Source: Eutreptiella sp. 'Long Island Sound 2002' (taxonomy: Eukaryota; Euglenozoa; Euglenophyceae; Eutreptiales; Eutreptiaceae). Taken from it: a stretch of DNA of 64,000 nt. The position numbers and the translations under genes are program-made. The DNA lies in contig OZ038381.1 in the NCBI GenBank assembly GCA_964036045.1, forward strand, positions 101,995,367 through 102,059,366. The letters run 5' to 3'. Within the stretch, counting starts at the first letter, position 1, and each line of letters begins with the position of its first letter. Below are positions 31,862-42,084 of the stretch, in pieces. The notes below the pieces were generated by a model that saw only the letters and a program-made list of their open reading frames with translations, searched no databases and had not been told where the DNA came from.

Positions 31862-34724
31862 TGGTAGCAGAGGCTACCTGAATGTTGTTCCTATGGTGTC
31901 CCAACCACAGCTAGCCCCTCAGTACAACCCCGCCACCTCCGGAGACGTAACGATCACGCTCCCGTGGTGCTGTGCGAACGAGGCCTTGAGAGGAATGCCC
32001 TGCGCAAGCCCAAATTGCCCAAGAAGGACACAAATCAGCAGCTGTGGAGGCCCAGATTACAATCAAGATCCCAGTCGAAATTGGCCATCAAGCAGCTGGA
32101 ATCTCCCAGCTTACGCTAATGGCAACGCTCCGGTGGAGCTTACGGACTTGGCGGGGACCAATACTCCCTACCAATGTCCACATTTCGAGACCATCGATGC
32201 CGAAATTGACGACATTGAGATGGGTGGTCCAGGTGAGGTACCTACCTTTAATCGACCAGCCTCATGGGCACAATGGGACAACCATTTGTCTTCGGAAGTG
32301 GCCCGTAACCTTGAGGCGCTTGAGGCCCTGTGTCTATTAGCCACGTCTAAGCTGATAGGACAAGAAAGAATCGCCTCTGAATTTTTATTTGAATATTTTT
32401 TCCTCCTTCAAGAAGAAATTAAGACCAGGATGTGGTGGTGTTCTCAAGAGGATGAATCTTTTTCCATTTTCTTGCAGATCTGGGAGGCAAGCCCCTTCCC
32501 GAAGGAGAAGACCAAGGCACCTGTTGCCGGGCCCTCCGTCCCCCATCCCTCTGTTTCCATCCGCGACGATCTAGCCGCCGCGGTTGAGGAAGGAATCTTA
32601 GAGGCAGCTAGGCAGGCAAGCCTGGAAATTAGGACTGAAGGAGCTCCCCAAGTGGACTCCTGGCTGCGAACCACTGAGATTAGCGGTCCGACAGCCTGCT
32701 CAGGTCCTTCAGGACACGGTATGTACTGCCCTGCCGACTGCTCTTGCAGATCTCAGCGAGACTCTGAGCTCCAATTGCTCAAAGATCAGATGCAACTCAT
32801 CATTCAGACGCTGGGAATTAAAGATCTTTTCAAGACCCACATGAGGTCTGAGGGTGCATCATCGGTGGATCAGACAACAGAACCGTCGGAGGAGGCGACA
32901 GAAATTTTTTCGATTGCTCCTTCGGTTGACTCTAAGACCACCGATGCACGGATCAGCAGGACTAAGCTAAAGGAAAGGGTTACAATCTCTCGATCACAGA
33001 GTAGATCGGCGAAGGCTAGGACTGAGGTTCAGAATGCCAAAAGAACTGCCTCCCGTACTACCCTTCCTGCTGTTGATTCCAACGCAATTGCCCAGATGTT
33101 GCTCGCCCAGACCCTCGCCGGAGCTGGTGTGGCTAATGATGCCGCCAAGGTGTCTACCATTACGGCCGGTGTTGGGCTGGATTCACTCCTAAATCCCACT
33201 TCATTGCGACTTCGTCAGGTTGCCAAGCAACCAAAGTATAATGGGAACCCCAGACGTTGGCCTCAGTTCCAACGGGAATTTAAACTGTGGGTTAAGACTC
33301 AAAAACTCCAGGATGATCAGTTCCTGATGGCCCTTCTGGACTGTCTTGAGGGAGCGCCGGCCAACACTTGGCTCAGAACCTGGAGTGATCGTGAAGATTC
33401 AAGTTCCCCCCTTACCTTTGATGAGGTGTGGGAACAGTTGGAGGTACGTGGATCTCGACTGCCAGAGGACCATTACCACCAGATGTTGAAGAATTTTCCC
33501 TCATTCTCGCGCTTAATCTTGCACGAAGTGCAAGACAAGAGACAGCGCTTCTGGAATCTCGTAGAAGAATCTGAACATTCAGGCGAAAAATTTTCCAGTG
33601 CCGAGCTGAAAAATCTGATTTTTGACAAGATCCCCTCAGAAACCGCCGCCACCCTTCGGAATCGACAGTCCGAAGAAAAGGTCAAGACCTGGTGGGCGGA
33701 GATCGATGGCTTTGACGCCTCGGCGAACCGGTTTACCGTCAGGGAGGCACTTCAAAAGTGCTCCCCCACGTCGTTTACCAAGGTGAAATTCACTGAAAAC
33801 ACGTGGAAAATCAAGTTCAATGAACACGAGGATCGGGACTTGTTTGTCCAAGTCCTCAACAGGGGAGTAAGTTTCCATGGCAATCGCCTGAAGGCCAGGA
33901 ACTGGGTGTTCTCGTTCACTCCGCAGGAACTGTGGGAAGAGGTTGAGAGGCTCGCTGACGCCGCCAATCAAAATTTCCATGAGGGTCTTGGGGGAAACAG
34001 AAATACCCAGCAAAACACCCAAAATGGGGCCCAAAAGGGCAACAAAAAGGTGAATGACACCCGGAATGTTCAGGATCATTGTAGCATCTGCCTTCTTCTA
34101 GGTTCTACGAACCGAGCGAAGACGCATTCCACTGCTAATCACCGATGGTCTGCTTACGATCACAAGGTGATTGGTGAAAATGTCAGTAATCCTCAGAATT
34201 CAGACAGGAATGACAGACAGGTACATGGTGCCAAGGGGGGAAAGGGTAATTCGACTCCCTCCGGTGGGAACAAAAATACCGGAGGCCCTGGCGGGTCCCA
34301 AGGCAAAGGGAATCGGACTCCATCCGGATCCGGTGGACAGCCAAACGGCCAGACAAGTCCCAATTTCAACGCCGGAGGCGGAAATCGAAATCCAGGCCAA
34401 ACCCCTCAATCCGGTCAAAACAAAGGAAATGCTCCAGGATCACAGGGTAAGGGTAAGGGAAATCCGTCAGGAACCCCCTTCTCTGGTAAGGGCAGAGGGC
34501 GTGGCGACGGTGGTGGCCCATCATCCGGCGGCCGTGGCCGTGGACGTGGAAAGGGAAACCATCGTGTGGATCAGGTCTCAGGTGCAGACCAGGTGTCAGA
34601 TGCGGATCGAGATTACGTCGAAAATGCTCTGAATCCAGCGGATGATCCGTTCCAAGATGAATGGATCGACGAATCCGGCTGTGTTCACAATGTGAACGCA
34701 GCCGCTGGAGGTCAGAACGCCTAG
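31698..34724 (+). CDS. Family B Gag, starting inside the LTR and reading through the PBS
   Basis: The 1008-codon frame starts at an ATG in the LTR; its first 54 or so residues are LTR-encoded and the PBS codes for the next few. An early Cys-rich patch (WCCANEALRGMPCASPNC, about residues 91-108) could bind metal. A Ty3-type capsid region spans about 497-655 (PKYNGNPRRWPQFQREF, WLRTWSD). HCSICLLLGSTNRAKTHS with following His (about 794-815) looks like a variant zinc knuckle, not the standard CCHC. The tail is Gly/Asn/Lys/Arg-rich (835-960), RGG-like and RNA-binding in type. The frame ends at a UAG (34722-34724) and stays open beyond it into pol. Gag assembles the particle that packages element RNA. 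Confidence 0.9.
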   Translation: MDLASVVAALASVGVRVSGSNPNNNIQEDSSRACPTGLAGPEPSGTHIDPGQHFHGSRGYLNVVPMVSQPQLAPQYNPATSGDVTITLPWCCANEALRGMPCASPNCPRRTQISSCGGPDYNQDPSRNWPSSSWNLPAYANGNAPVELTDLAGTNTPYQCPHFETIDAEIDDIEMGGPGEVPTFNRPASWAQWDNHLSSEVARNLEALEALCLLATSKLIGQERIASEFLFEYFFLLQEEIKTRMWWCSQEDESFSIFLQIWEASPFPKEKTKAPVAGPSVPHPSVSIRDDLAAAVEEGILEAARQASLEIRTEGAPQVDSWLRTTEISGPTACSGPSGHGMYCPADCSCRSQRDSELQLLKDQMQLIIQTLGIKDLFKTHMRSEGASSVDQTTEPSEEATEIFSIAPSVDSKTTDARISRTKLKERVTISRSQSRSAKARTEVQNAKRTASRTTLPAVDSNAIAQMLLAQTLAGAGVANDAAKVSTITAGVGLDSLLNPTSLRLRQVAKQPKYNGNPRRWPQFQREFKLWVKTQKLQDDQFLMALLDCLEGAPANTWLRTWSDREDSSSPLTFDEVWEQLEVRGSRLPEDHYHQMLKNFPSFSRLILHEVQDKRQRFWNLVEESEHSGEKFSSAELKNLIFDKIPSETAATLRNRQSEEKVKTWWAEIDGFDASANRFTVREALQKCSPTSFTKVKFTENTWKIKFNEHEDRDLFVQVLNRGVSFHGNRLKARNWVFSFTPQELWEEVERLADAANQNFHEGLGGNRNTQQNTQNGAQKGNKKVNDTRNVQDHCSICLLLGSTNRAKTHSTANHRWSAYDHKVIGENVSNPQNSDRNDRQVHGAKGGKGNSTPSGGNKNTGGPGGSQGKGNRTPSGSGGQPNGQTSPNFNAGGGNRNPGQTPQSGQNKGNAPGSQGKGKGNPSGTPFSGKGRGRGDGGGPSSGGRGRGRGKGNHRVDQVSGADQVSDADRDYVENALNPADDPFQDEWIDESGCVHNVNAAAGGQNA
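31862..31873 (+). other. Family B primer-binding site (initiator tRNA-Met type)
   Basis: TGGTAGCAGAGG directly follows the LTR. It is complementary to a tRNA 3' end CCTCTGCTACCA, as in animal-type initiator tRNA-Met (AGCAGAG acceptor). Land-plant initiator tRNAs would need TGGTATCAGAG. Confidence 0.85.
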
Positions 34725-34759
34725 GGGAGCCACGAAAATCGCCCCTCCCCAGGCGATTT
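34722..34759 (+). promoter_or_regulatory. Candidate gag-pol stop-codon readthrough signal
   Basis: The UAG at 34722 is the only stop between gag and pol, which share a frame. Eleven bases later a perfect 8-bp stem (AAATCGCC 34736-34743 with GGCGATTT 34752-34759) closes an 8-base loop, CCTCCCCA. The loop can also pair with GGGGAG at 34724-34729, which overlaps the stop. That would be a pseudoknot, though the one-base connecting loops make full simultaneous pairing doubtful. Gammaretroviruses use UAG followed by G-rich sequence and a pseudoknot in the same role. Confidence 0.6.
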
Positions 34760-37700
34760 CAGGCATGATCCCCAAATTCCTGATCGACCATTACTTGATG
34801 TAGGGTCGCTTGTCTCCTCTCCCCTGGATCCGGCAGCGGATCCTTCTGTTGTAGTGGACGAGGTTGGTGTACAGTCCAAGCACAGGGCTCGTCAGTTTGT
34901 CACAAAGCTGTGGGTCTCTGATTGCAAGGGAAATTTCCACCTCGCCACTTGTTTGTGTGATAATGGATCAGAGGTAAATCTCCAATCCAATGCATTCTTA
35001 CCCGACGACTGCGTGTTTGAATCGCCTCATCCTGTTACCCTCGAGGGAGTTTCTGGACATTCTCTCGCAGGTGGGCAACGCGGTTGTTATATATCCACCC
35101 ATTTGGTCGCTCAAGACCTTTGGGAAGAGCAAAATGTGGAAGAAGTTGTCCTTAAGGATGACTACTTCTACCGAGCTGACATAAAGTATGACCTTTATTT
35201 AGGCCATCCTTGGCTTCGTAAGAACAGGGTAGCGCCTGTAGGTCATCGTCGTTGTTTTTTGCTGGAGTCAGGTCCCTTGGAGCGTCCTGAATTTCGTTTT
35301 TTGCACGCAGGGTTTAAAAGTGCAGAAGAATTTTTGAAGCAAAAAGTGACACCGAAATTTGGTGAAGATGTCACCATTGCAGAGGTGAATGGGAGTGCCG
35401 ATTACTCCCAAGAGTTAGAATGTCTTCGTAGGGACTCCCAGCCACGACGCCCTTCGCGCTGGCACTCTTCATCCTACAGAGTTGTCGACAAATGGCGCGA
35501 TGCAATTTGTGAATACTTTCATGAACATCATTCTTTTTGGCCACAGTATGATGCATTTGCTAACCGTACGAACAAGCGCTTTGATAAGCACTTCAGCGAC
35601 GCTTGGACCCACAAATGGGACAAGAAGTTGTGGATTAATCCTCCGTTTCACTTAATCCAGCAGGTCATCCACAAAATCAAGCAAGATAAGACCCAGGCAA
35701 TTTTAGTTGTGCCCTTGTGGGACGACAAGCCTTGGTTTCAGGAATTGCAGGACATTTGTGTAGATTACATCGAACTTCCCAGGAAGATTAAGCTGTATGC
35801 CAGGGACGACACAGGTCCCCTGCCACAGCGGTCCTGGAGTTCGCTTGCATTCCTGGTGGATGGAAAGCTTTCTGACTCTAATTCTGCTGATTCTAGTACA
35901 GATTCCTGTGTTGGGTCTGAATTTGAGGTTGAGCGTGGTACTGATGATGAATCTATTTTTTCTGATTTTTGTTCGTCAGATACCCAAGGTGATTCAACGA
36001 CCAATGGATCCGCCTCGTCTCCCTCTTCCCCAATACGGTCGACATCGAACAGAATCTTCAGTGCACGGGCGAGGAAAAATCTCCAATCGCGCCGCAAATT
36101 CAGAGTTTTTTATGAAAAACCCCCTGTGGAAGCTTTCATGGATCCTTTCGAGGAGCTGGATCGCGAAGAAAATCTCTGGGATTTCGACACAAGACCCACC
36201 TATCTTCAAGAGGCAGTGGATACGGACCTGTTTAGGGACATCCGTAAGAAGATTCTTCCTGCCAAAGCCGAAGAAGTCGCCAAAGTTTTTTCGACAGTAA
36301 TTCCTGGCGACCAGGTGGACACTGAATTGTGTTCGAGGTCAAGAGAAAAGATTTTTGAGGAACGGAAGGATTCGACCCTTTCAGGGAAGTTGATCAAAGA
36401 TCCCCCTGTCCGTGGACAGTTCGGTGAAGCCTTCATCGAGCTTCGTGAAGGGTATAAGGCAAAAAAACAGCGCCCTTATGAAAATCATGGACACAAACAT
36501 GAGATTCTCAGAAAAATCATTGAGAGAAATCTCAGGGAATTTGGTTGGCTTGAGGGTTGTATGACCAGCGAATGGTGCTGTTCACCCTTCACAGTCCCGA
36601 AGCCACCGCCTGCAGACCAGAACACCATTGATGGTTGGCGAATGGTTGTTGATTTTCGCAATCTCAACGCCGAAACCAAGGCGGATTCACACCCCCTGCC
36701 CCTCATTGAGGAGGAAATCGCCAAGAGGGCAAGAGGTCGTTTGTTCTCTGTGCTGGATCTCCGTCACGGCTTTCACCAAATGCCGTTGAGGAAGGACAGC
36801 AGACCTCTTACCTGTATGTGCACGCCATGTGGCCCAGTCCAGTGGACCGTCATGCCCATGGGATTGAAGAACGCCCCCTCATTTTTTCAAAGAATGATGG
36901 AGGATGTGCTGTTCACAACCCATCCTGAGCTTCGTGCCTTCGTGAGTGTGTACATAGATGACATAATCATCGCGACGGAGGGGGAGGGACTGACCGAAGC
37001 CGAGCTGGTGGCCCTACATGAGAAGCAGCTGAACCAAGTTTTGGATATTCTTGACGCCAATCAGCTGATTTGTGGGCCAAAGAAGGGAAAATTGTTTTTA
37101 AAATCAGTCGAATTTTGTGGTTCTCTCCTAGAGAATGGCACTCGACGACCCAGTCCAGGGAAGCTCGTCGCTATTCAGAAGTGGAAGCGCCCTGAGACGA
37201 TCACGGAGTTGCGAGGATTCCTAGGTTGTTGCAATTTTTACCACACTTTTGTGCCGAATTATGCCAAATTTGCTGCCCCCCTCACTGAATTACTGAAGGT
37301 AGGGAGAGATGCAGGCAAGGCAGGTTCAAAGGTTCGTGTCAAGTGGACTGACGAGTGCGAGGAGGCCTTCCATCACTTGAAGGCAGCCCTCTGCGAAGTC
37401 GCCACGTTGCATGTGCCCCAATTTGACCGACCCTTCTACATTAGAACCGACGCATCTAGGTACGCGATCGGAGCTGTCCTTGAACAGGTTGATGAAGCCA
37501 CCGGCGATCATTACCCTCTTGCATTTTGGTCACGGAAGCTAGCCCCACGCCAAATGCAATGGTCGCCGCGTGAGCAAGAGACTTACGCCATCATCTGTGC
37601 TTTAAAAAAGTACCAATCGTGGGTTGGCACCAATCGAGTCGAGGTCCTGACGGATCATCGATCTCTGGAGTATTGGGCCACCGAACACATTGATACTGTC

Positions 37701-39908
37701 GCGAGCCCAGCTGGTCGACGGGCCAGATGGCACGAATTTCTCTCTCTGTTTGACCTCCATGTGTCGTATTTGCCTGGTAAACATAACACGGTAGCGGATG
37801 CTCTGAGCCGATGGGCTTACCCCGCCTCAGAGGGGCTGCAAAGTACCAACATCCATGGTACGGAGCAGGACCGCCATGTCATCATCGAATGGGATCAGGA
37901 AGAAAAGAAACTCATTCGACGTGCATGCATGCAGTGCGCTGTCAAACAGCACGCATTGCCGTGTCACGACATCACGGCCATCACAGATCCGGCGCATGCT
38001 CACGAGATCGGCACCAAAACGATGAAAGTCGTGGAAAATGTCACCGATCCCTCCACAGGGAGTGTGAAACGGTTTGACTACACCCGACGAGTAAATCGAT
38101 TTCGGTTGATCGAGGGCATTAAGCGACGAGATCCGGCCAAAACTCCACCCCTGCCTAAGGATTCCCTGATCATCCGTGACTGGACGTCCGATTACCTGCA
38201 GGATCCCATGTTCAAAGAGGTCTTTGGAAATCTCAAATCCAAAGATGCTCACAGGGATGGGATTTTTGCAGAGTACTCGTTGGATGGGGGGAAGCTGTGG
38301 ATGGAGGGTAAATTGTGTGTGCCAGACGCCCTAGCCCCCCGAGTGTTAAACTGGTGGCACAAATGGGAGTCCCCCCACGCACATGGCCGTCGACTGTGGT
38401 CGATGATTAAGCATAGGCTGTTTGGATCGAGGCTCTACACTCATTGCATGAAAGTAGCTGCCGGATGTGCCCAATGTGCTGTCTCGACGCCTCCCAGCGC
38501 GAAGAAGCACGGCCATCTGAGGCCTCATCCTATTCCGGAGCGTCTCTTTAACAGAGTCACCAGTGATTTCTTCTATCTCGGTGAACTCGATGACGAAGAG
38601 TGCCATTGGACTAACAAAAAGGTCAATGGTGTGCTCCTTATTCAGTGCCGTCATTCCGGCTACATTCAAGTGTTGCCTTGCAACATTGAGTCGATGACTG
38701 GCAAGGCTGCCGCCAAATGGTGCGCGCAGACCTGGATGGGAGGCTGGGACGTCCCATCCGAGGTGGTCACGGACTCAGGCAAAGAGTACACCTCCGAGTG
38801 GTGGAGAGAATTGTGTGCTCGCCTTGGAATCCACCACCTCAGGTGTGAAATCCACTCGCATCGAGCGCTGCCTGGCGAAAGAGCCGGCCGCTCAGTTATA
38901 AATATGCTTCGTAAGGAGCTCGCGAGTGAGAAGGATTTCCACTGGCTTGAAGTTCTCTTCGCATTGCTTCGCCGTTACCACAACACGCCTTTGTATCATG
39001 GCCTTTCTCCAAATGAAATTGTCTTTGGACGAAAGAAGTGTTGGTGGAACATGCCGTTGAATAATCCTCGCCCCTGTAAGGATGCTTCGCTGTTTTTGGA
39101 CGAAGTCCAACGAGCAGATAAATCTGTGTCGAAATTGATCGAGAAGCATCAAGCTGACTGGCTTTGGGTTCAAAATCAAGGTCGAAAAAACCCCCACAAT
39201 TTTGAAGTCGATGATCGAGTTTGGCTTCGAAAATCCGAAACCACCCTGGACGGAGATGACAAGCTTCTTCCCTTGTGGGAGGGGCCATTCGCTGTTACAG
39301 CGCGTCTTGGGGAGAACAGGTGGAGGATCCGTGTGGATGTCAGCAGGGAAATTGACGTTTCGGGCGATCGCCTCAAGAGAGAGATCCCCTCCCCCAAGGA
39401 TCGAGTTAAACCCCTTTTTTGGACTGCAAAACACTTGTCTGATCGGGTAATCGAAGGGGGGAAGTACGAACTCAAGAGGATTGTTGAAGCAAGACGTGAC
39501 GCCAAGGGCGAATGGGAATTTCTGTGTGAGTGGAGGGGCTTTGATTCCAGTCACAACAACTGGGAACCAGCCCAATCTTTTGTCCATGGATACACCAAGG
39601 GGTTCATTGACTTCTTGAAGAAGCACCCCGAAATTGGCGTACTCCTGACAGATTGTTTGTCGAAACCAGACAGACAAGTGGAGAGCGACGGAAAACGACC
39701 TGTGGTGAATCGAGATCCAGCCTTTTACGGCCCTCAGCAGCCACATTCCAGGGCTGATCCGTCGATCCCCCCTCCTGCGGTCAGGCCAGCCCAGGAACCA
39801 CATGAGGACCAAGCTTCAAGTTCGGCCGCTGATCTGCAGCGCCCAAGCCGTACGAGGGCCAGGCCAGACAGGTTGGTGGTCACATGCATTCGTGCCTGGC
39901 CGAATTGA
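34725..39908 (+). CDS. Family B Pol: protease, methyltransferase-like, RT, RNase H, integrase, chromodomain
   Basis: The frame is open from directly after the UAG to 39908 (about 1727 codons); no in-frame ATG is needed if readthrough occurs. Protease: CDNGSEVNL near 34957, with Asp-Asn-Gly in place of Asp-Thr/Ser-Gly. Methyltransferase-like: 35470-35860, with YDAFANRTN, LWINPPF (about 35628) and VVPLWDDKPW. RT: about 36480-37080, with YIDDI at 36951. RNase H: RTDASRYAIG (37440), EQETYAI, LTDHRSLEYW. Integrase: zinc region before 38480, TSDFF (about 38560), VVTDSGKEY (38766) and PGERAG (38870), the last two acids 34 residues apart. Chromodomain: about 39460-39640, FLCEWRGFD and NNWEP. This complex copies the RNA and inserts the cDNA; the chromodomain marks a chromovirus. 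Confidence 0.95.
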   Translation, partial: GSHENRPSPGDFRHDPQIPDRPLLDVGSLVSSPLDPAADPSVVVDEVGVQSKHRARQFVTKLWVSDCKGNFHLATCLCDNGSEVNLQSNAFLPDDCVFESPHPVTLEGVSGHSLAGGQRGCYISTHLVAQDLWEEQNVEEVVLKDDYFYRADIKYDLYLGHPWLRKNRVAPVGHRRCFLLESGPLERPEFRFLHAGFKSAEEFLKQKVTPKFGEDVTIAEVNGSADYSQELECLRRDSQPRRPSRWHSSSYRVVDKWRDAICEYFHEHHSFWPQYDAFANRTNKRFDKHFSDAWTHKWDKKLWINPPFHLIQQVIHKIKQDKTQAILVVPLWDDKPWFQELQDICVDYIELPRKIKLYARDDTGPLPQRSWSSLAFLVDGKLSDSNSADSSTDSCVGSEFEVERGTDDESIFSDFCSSDTQGDSTTNGSASSPSSPIRSTSNRIFSARARKNLQSRRKFRVFYEKPPVEAFMDPFEELDREENLWDFDTRPTYLQEAVDTDLFRDIRKKILPAKAEEVAKVFSTVIPGDQVDTELCSRSREKIFEERKDSTLSGKLIKDPPVRGQFGEAFIELREGYKAKKQRPYENHGHKHEILRKIIERNLREFGWLEGCMTSEWCCSPFTVPKPPPADQNTIDGWRMVVDFRNLNAETKADSHPLPLIEEEIAKRARGRLFSVLDLRHGFHQMPLRKDSRPLTCMCTPCGPVQWTVMPMGLKNAPSFFQRMMEDVLFTTHPELRAFVSVYIDDIIIATEGEGLTEAELVALHEKQLNQVLDILDANQLICGPKKGKLFLKSVEFCGSLLENGTRRPSPGKLVAIQKWKRPETITELRGFLGCCNFYHTFVPNYAKFAAPLTELLKVGRDAGKAGSKVRVKWTDECEEAFHHLKAALCEVATLHVPQFDRPFYIRTDASRYAIGAVLEQVDEATGDHYPLAFWSRKLAPRQMQWSPREQETYAIICALKKYQSWVGTNRVEVLTDHRSLEYWATEHIDTVASPAGRRARWHEFLSLFDLHVSYLPGKHNTVADALSRWAYPASEGLQSTNIHGTEQDRHVIIEWDQEEKKLIRRACMQCAVKQHALPCHDITAITDPAHAHEIGTKTMKVVENVTDPSTGSVKRFDYTRRVNRFRLIEGIKRRDPAKTPPLPKDSLIIRDWTSDYLQDPMFKEVFGNLKSKDAHRDGIFAEYSLDGGKLWMEGKLCVPDALAPRVLNWWHKWESPHAHGRRLWSMIKHRLFGSRLYTHCMKVAAGCAQCAVSTPPSAKKHGHLRPHPIPERLFNRVTSDFFYLGELDDEECHWTNKKVNGVLLIQCRHSGYIQVLPCNIESMTGKAAAKWCAQTWMGGWDVPSEVVTDSGKEYTSEWWRELCARLGIHHLRCEIHSHRALPGERAGRSVINMLRKELASEKDFHWLEVLFALLRRYHNTPLYHGLSPNEIVFGRKKCWWNMPLNNPRPCKDASLFLDEVQRADKSVSKLIEKHQADWLWVQNQGRKNPHNFEVDDRVWLRKSETTLDGDDKLLPLWEGPFAVTARLGENRWRIRVDVSREIDVSGDRLKREIPSPKDRVKPLFWTAKHLSDRVIEGGKYELKRIVEARRDAKGEWEFLCEWRGFDSSHNNWEPAQSFVHGYTKGFIDFLKKHPEIGVLLTDCLSKPDRQVESDGKRPVVNRDPAFYGPQQPHSRADPSIPPPAVRPAQEPHEDQASSSAADLQRPSRTRARPDRLVVTCIRAWPN

Positions 39909-41540
39909 GGAAGCCATCCTACCACATTCTGCTCAATCCACTGTTCATTCTTTCTGTTTATGTCATGATGTGGAGAACTGCGAATGTTTGATAATTTGAC
40001 GTCAATCGACTTTTCTTTGGTCTCCGTTAGGCAGACAAGGCGTAGATACGCTGACGGAGTGTGCTGCCGTGTTCAGAAAAAACCAAACTCAGGCTTAATT
40101 CAGGCAGATTCGGGGTAATCTTGTCTCTGTTGGTCTGTGCATCTTTGGAATTTGGCTACTCGTGCAGATGGAAGCAAATGTACATAATCAAAACGCTGCG
40201 CAGCGACATTCGCCCCTACAGGCAACCCCTGTAGTACTGGCTGCCCTAGAGGCGACGCCAGGAACTCAGATCTCACCTTCATTTGCTGTGATGCTGACGC
40301 CAAAGTCCAGATTCAGATCCAGGATCCTCAAATTTACCTTGAATTTCTCAGGTTTGTCCATCATTCTGCCACTGTTGTACGAAACCCAGACGTCAATTGT
40401 TCAGACAATCTTCATCTAGGAGCTCTAGGGACTTCTAACAGCAACCTCTGAAGTCCGTAAGCTTCGTTGTATTTTTGGCACACGCCAATGTGAGCTCAAT
40501 TCGACCAGAAACTGTCGAGAATGGTGAATCCAAGTGTCTTGTGGGACTCCATCGAAGGATTGGCCTTGTCCAAGTCGATTGACACCACCGCCACTGTAAA
40601 TTCGGTGTCTCTCAGTTATATACTGTCAGTAAAGTGCCTTCAGCGAACCTTCGGCGCGTTACATGCCAAGGATCCAGGGCCAGCATGTCCCATCATGATG
40701 CATCATCACATGATCCACATTTTGATAGAATCTGTTAGATGCTCGCGAACCAAGGTGCCGGAAAGCACAATTGAGCTGAATAAACGACAATATATATTAA
40801 CTTTAGTCTAAACGAAGGTGTTGGTAGTTTCAGTTGTAGACATTCCGCTTCATTTCACCTTCATCCCAGGAAATTTACTCATGTTAGGACAATTTAGATT
40901 GATTTCCTTGTCATCTCCTCTCATTCCTCGAAGATCTGTCGACGGCTTTGCCTAACTTCGTTGACGCTTATGATCTTCTGTGCACATAGGGTCTGTAGAC
41001 TACATGTGTATTTGTTTAACCGCTCTGTGATTGCTTAATCCCCTCATCTCTGCCCAAATTCACTCTCATTTTTGCTGAATCGTGTGATCATCCACCAGAT
41101 GCGCCAAATCTGAGCCACATGCTGTACTTTTCAGAACGAGAAAAGCGGGATAACACGATGTAGAGTTCGGCGAGGACACCGTAGCGTGCCCGCGACAGCG
41201 AAACTGTGCCAGAGCGCTGAGATGTCACTCCAATTCTTGATCCCCCCACTCAATCCACCAATAATCTACCTCATTCTCAACCAATGCATGGTTTGGTATC
41301 GATTCTCGATACGTTTACATGCTTTTTAGCCCGTGACCTAATGTTTTACAGCACGGAGGACTGTTCGTCACTTCTCATTCTGTCTCATTTCAGGTTCATC
41401 CACCCTGATTCAGTGCCAATTCAGCCCAATTCAGGTCAGATCAAGCAGATTTCGCCTCATCGAGGCTACATTTCTATGTTTTTCTGGGACTTACCCGCAC
41501 TACGTTCTTCATTGACGTAGCGACACACCCCAGTGTGTTT
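39909..41540 (+). other. Family B 3' untranslated region
   Basis: The 1.6 kb between pol and the polypurine tract holds only short frames and no recognisable motif. Confidence 0.6.
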
Positions 41541-41552
41541 TTGGAGGGGGAG
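41541..41552 (+). other. Family B polypurine tract
   Basis: TTGGAGGGGGAG directly abuts the 3' LTR, where plus-strand DNA synthesis would be primed. Confidence 0.85.
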
Positions 41553-42084
41553 TGTAAGTGCGGCTAGCCCCATCTGCTCAGATTTTCAGACATTCTGCCC
41601 AGATTGGGTACATTTTGGTCATTTTCTTTGCTTCGGCGGATTTGCCGCCTCGCAGCTCAGTCACAGGATATTTCCTATATATTTCTGATATGCCGGATTT
41701 GATTCCGCGGTCCATTTCCCGTAAATCCGCCGCATTCTGCTATTTTAGCTGGAATCGCCATTTGTCGCTGGCGCGCGCTCGCGGGCCTGATCGGCCATAC
41801 AATTTTACATAAATGGATTATTTAAATTCATTCGGACAGTTTTGGACACTCAGATGTATGTAGAATAATTCCCCTCAATTTTCTTCATAGACTGGGATTT
41901 TCTGCCGGACCACAATCAGCATGGATCTTGCTTCTGTTGTCGCTGCTCTCGCCTCCGTTGGTGTCCGTGTCTCTGGTTCCAACCCCAATAACAACATCCA
42001 GGAAGACTCCTCGCGTGCCTGCCCCACTGGTCTTGCCGGCCCCGAGCCCTCCGGCACCCACATCGACCCAGGGCAGCACTTTCA
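41553..42084 (+). repeat. Family B 3' LTR
   Basis: The 532 bases match 31330-31861 with two visible substitutions. It also contains the first 54 codons of gag, which here run out after the LTR at a stop at 42101-42103. Confidence 0.95.

Larger units (their letters stand above)
31330..42084 (+). mobile_element. Family B Ty3/gypsy chromovirus, complete and young
   Basis: The 10755-bp element has 532-bp LTRs, an initiator-tRNA-type PBS, gag, one UAG, pol (protease, methyltransferase-like, RT, RNase H, integrase, chromodomain), a 1.6-kb 3' untranslated region and a polypurine tract. The LTRs differ at two positions that I can see (31515/41738 and 31542/41765, both C to T), about 0.4 percent. Both frames are otherwise open, so this copy may be active. 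It sits at the right edge of the 65-bp minisatellite. Confidence 0.95.
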
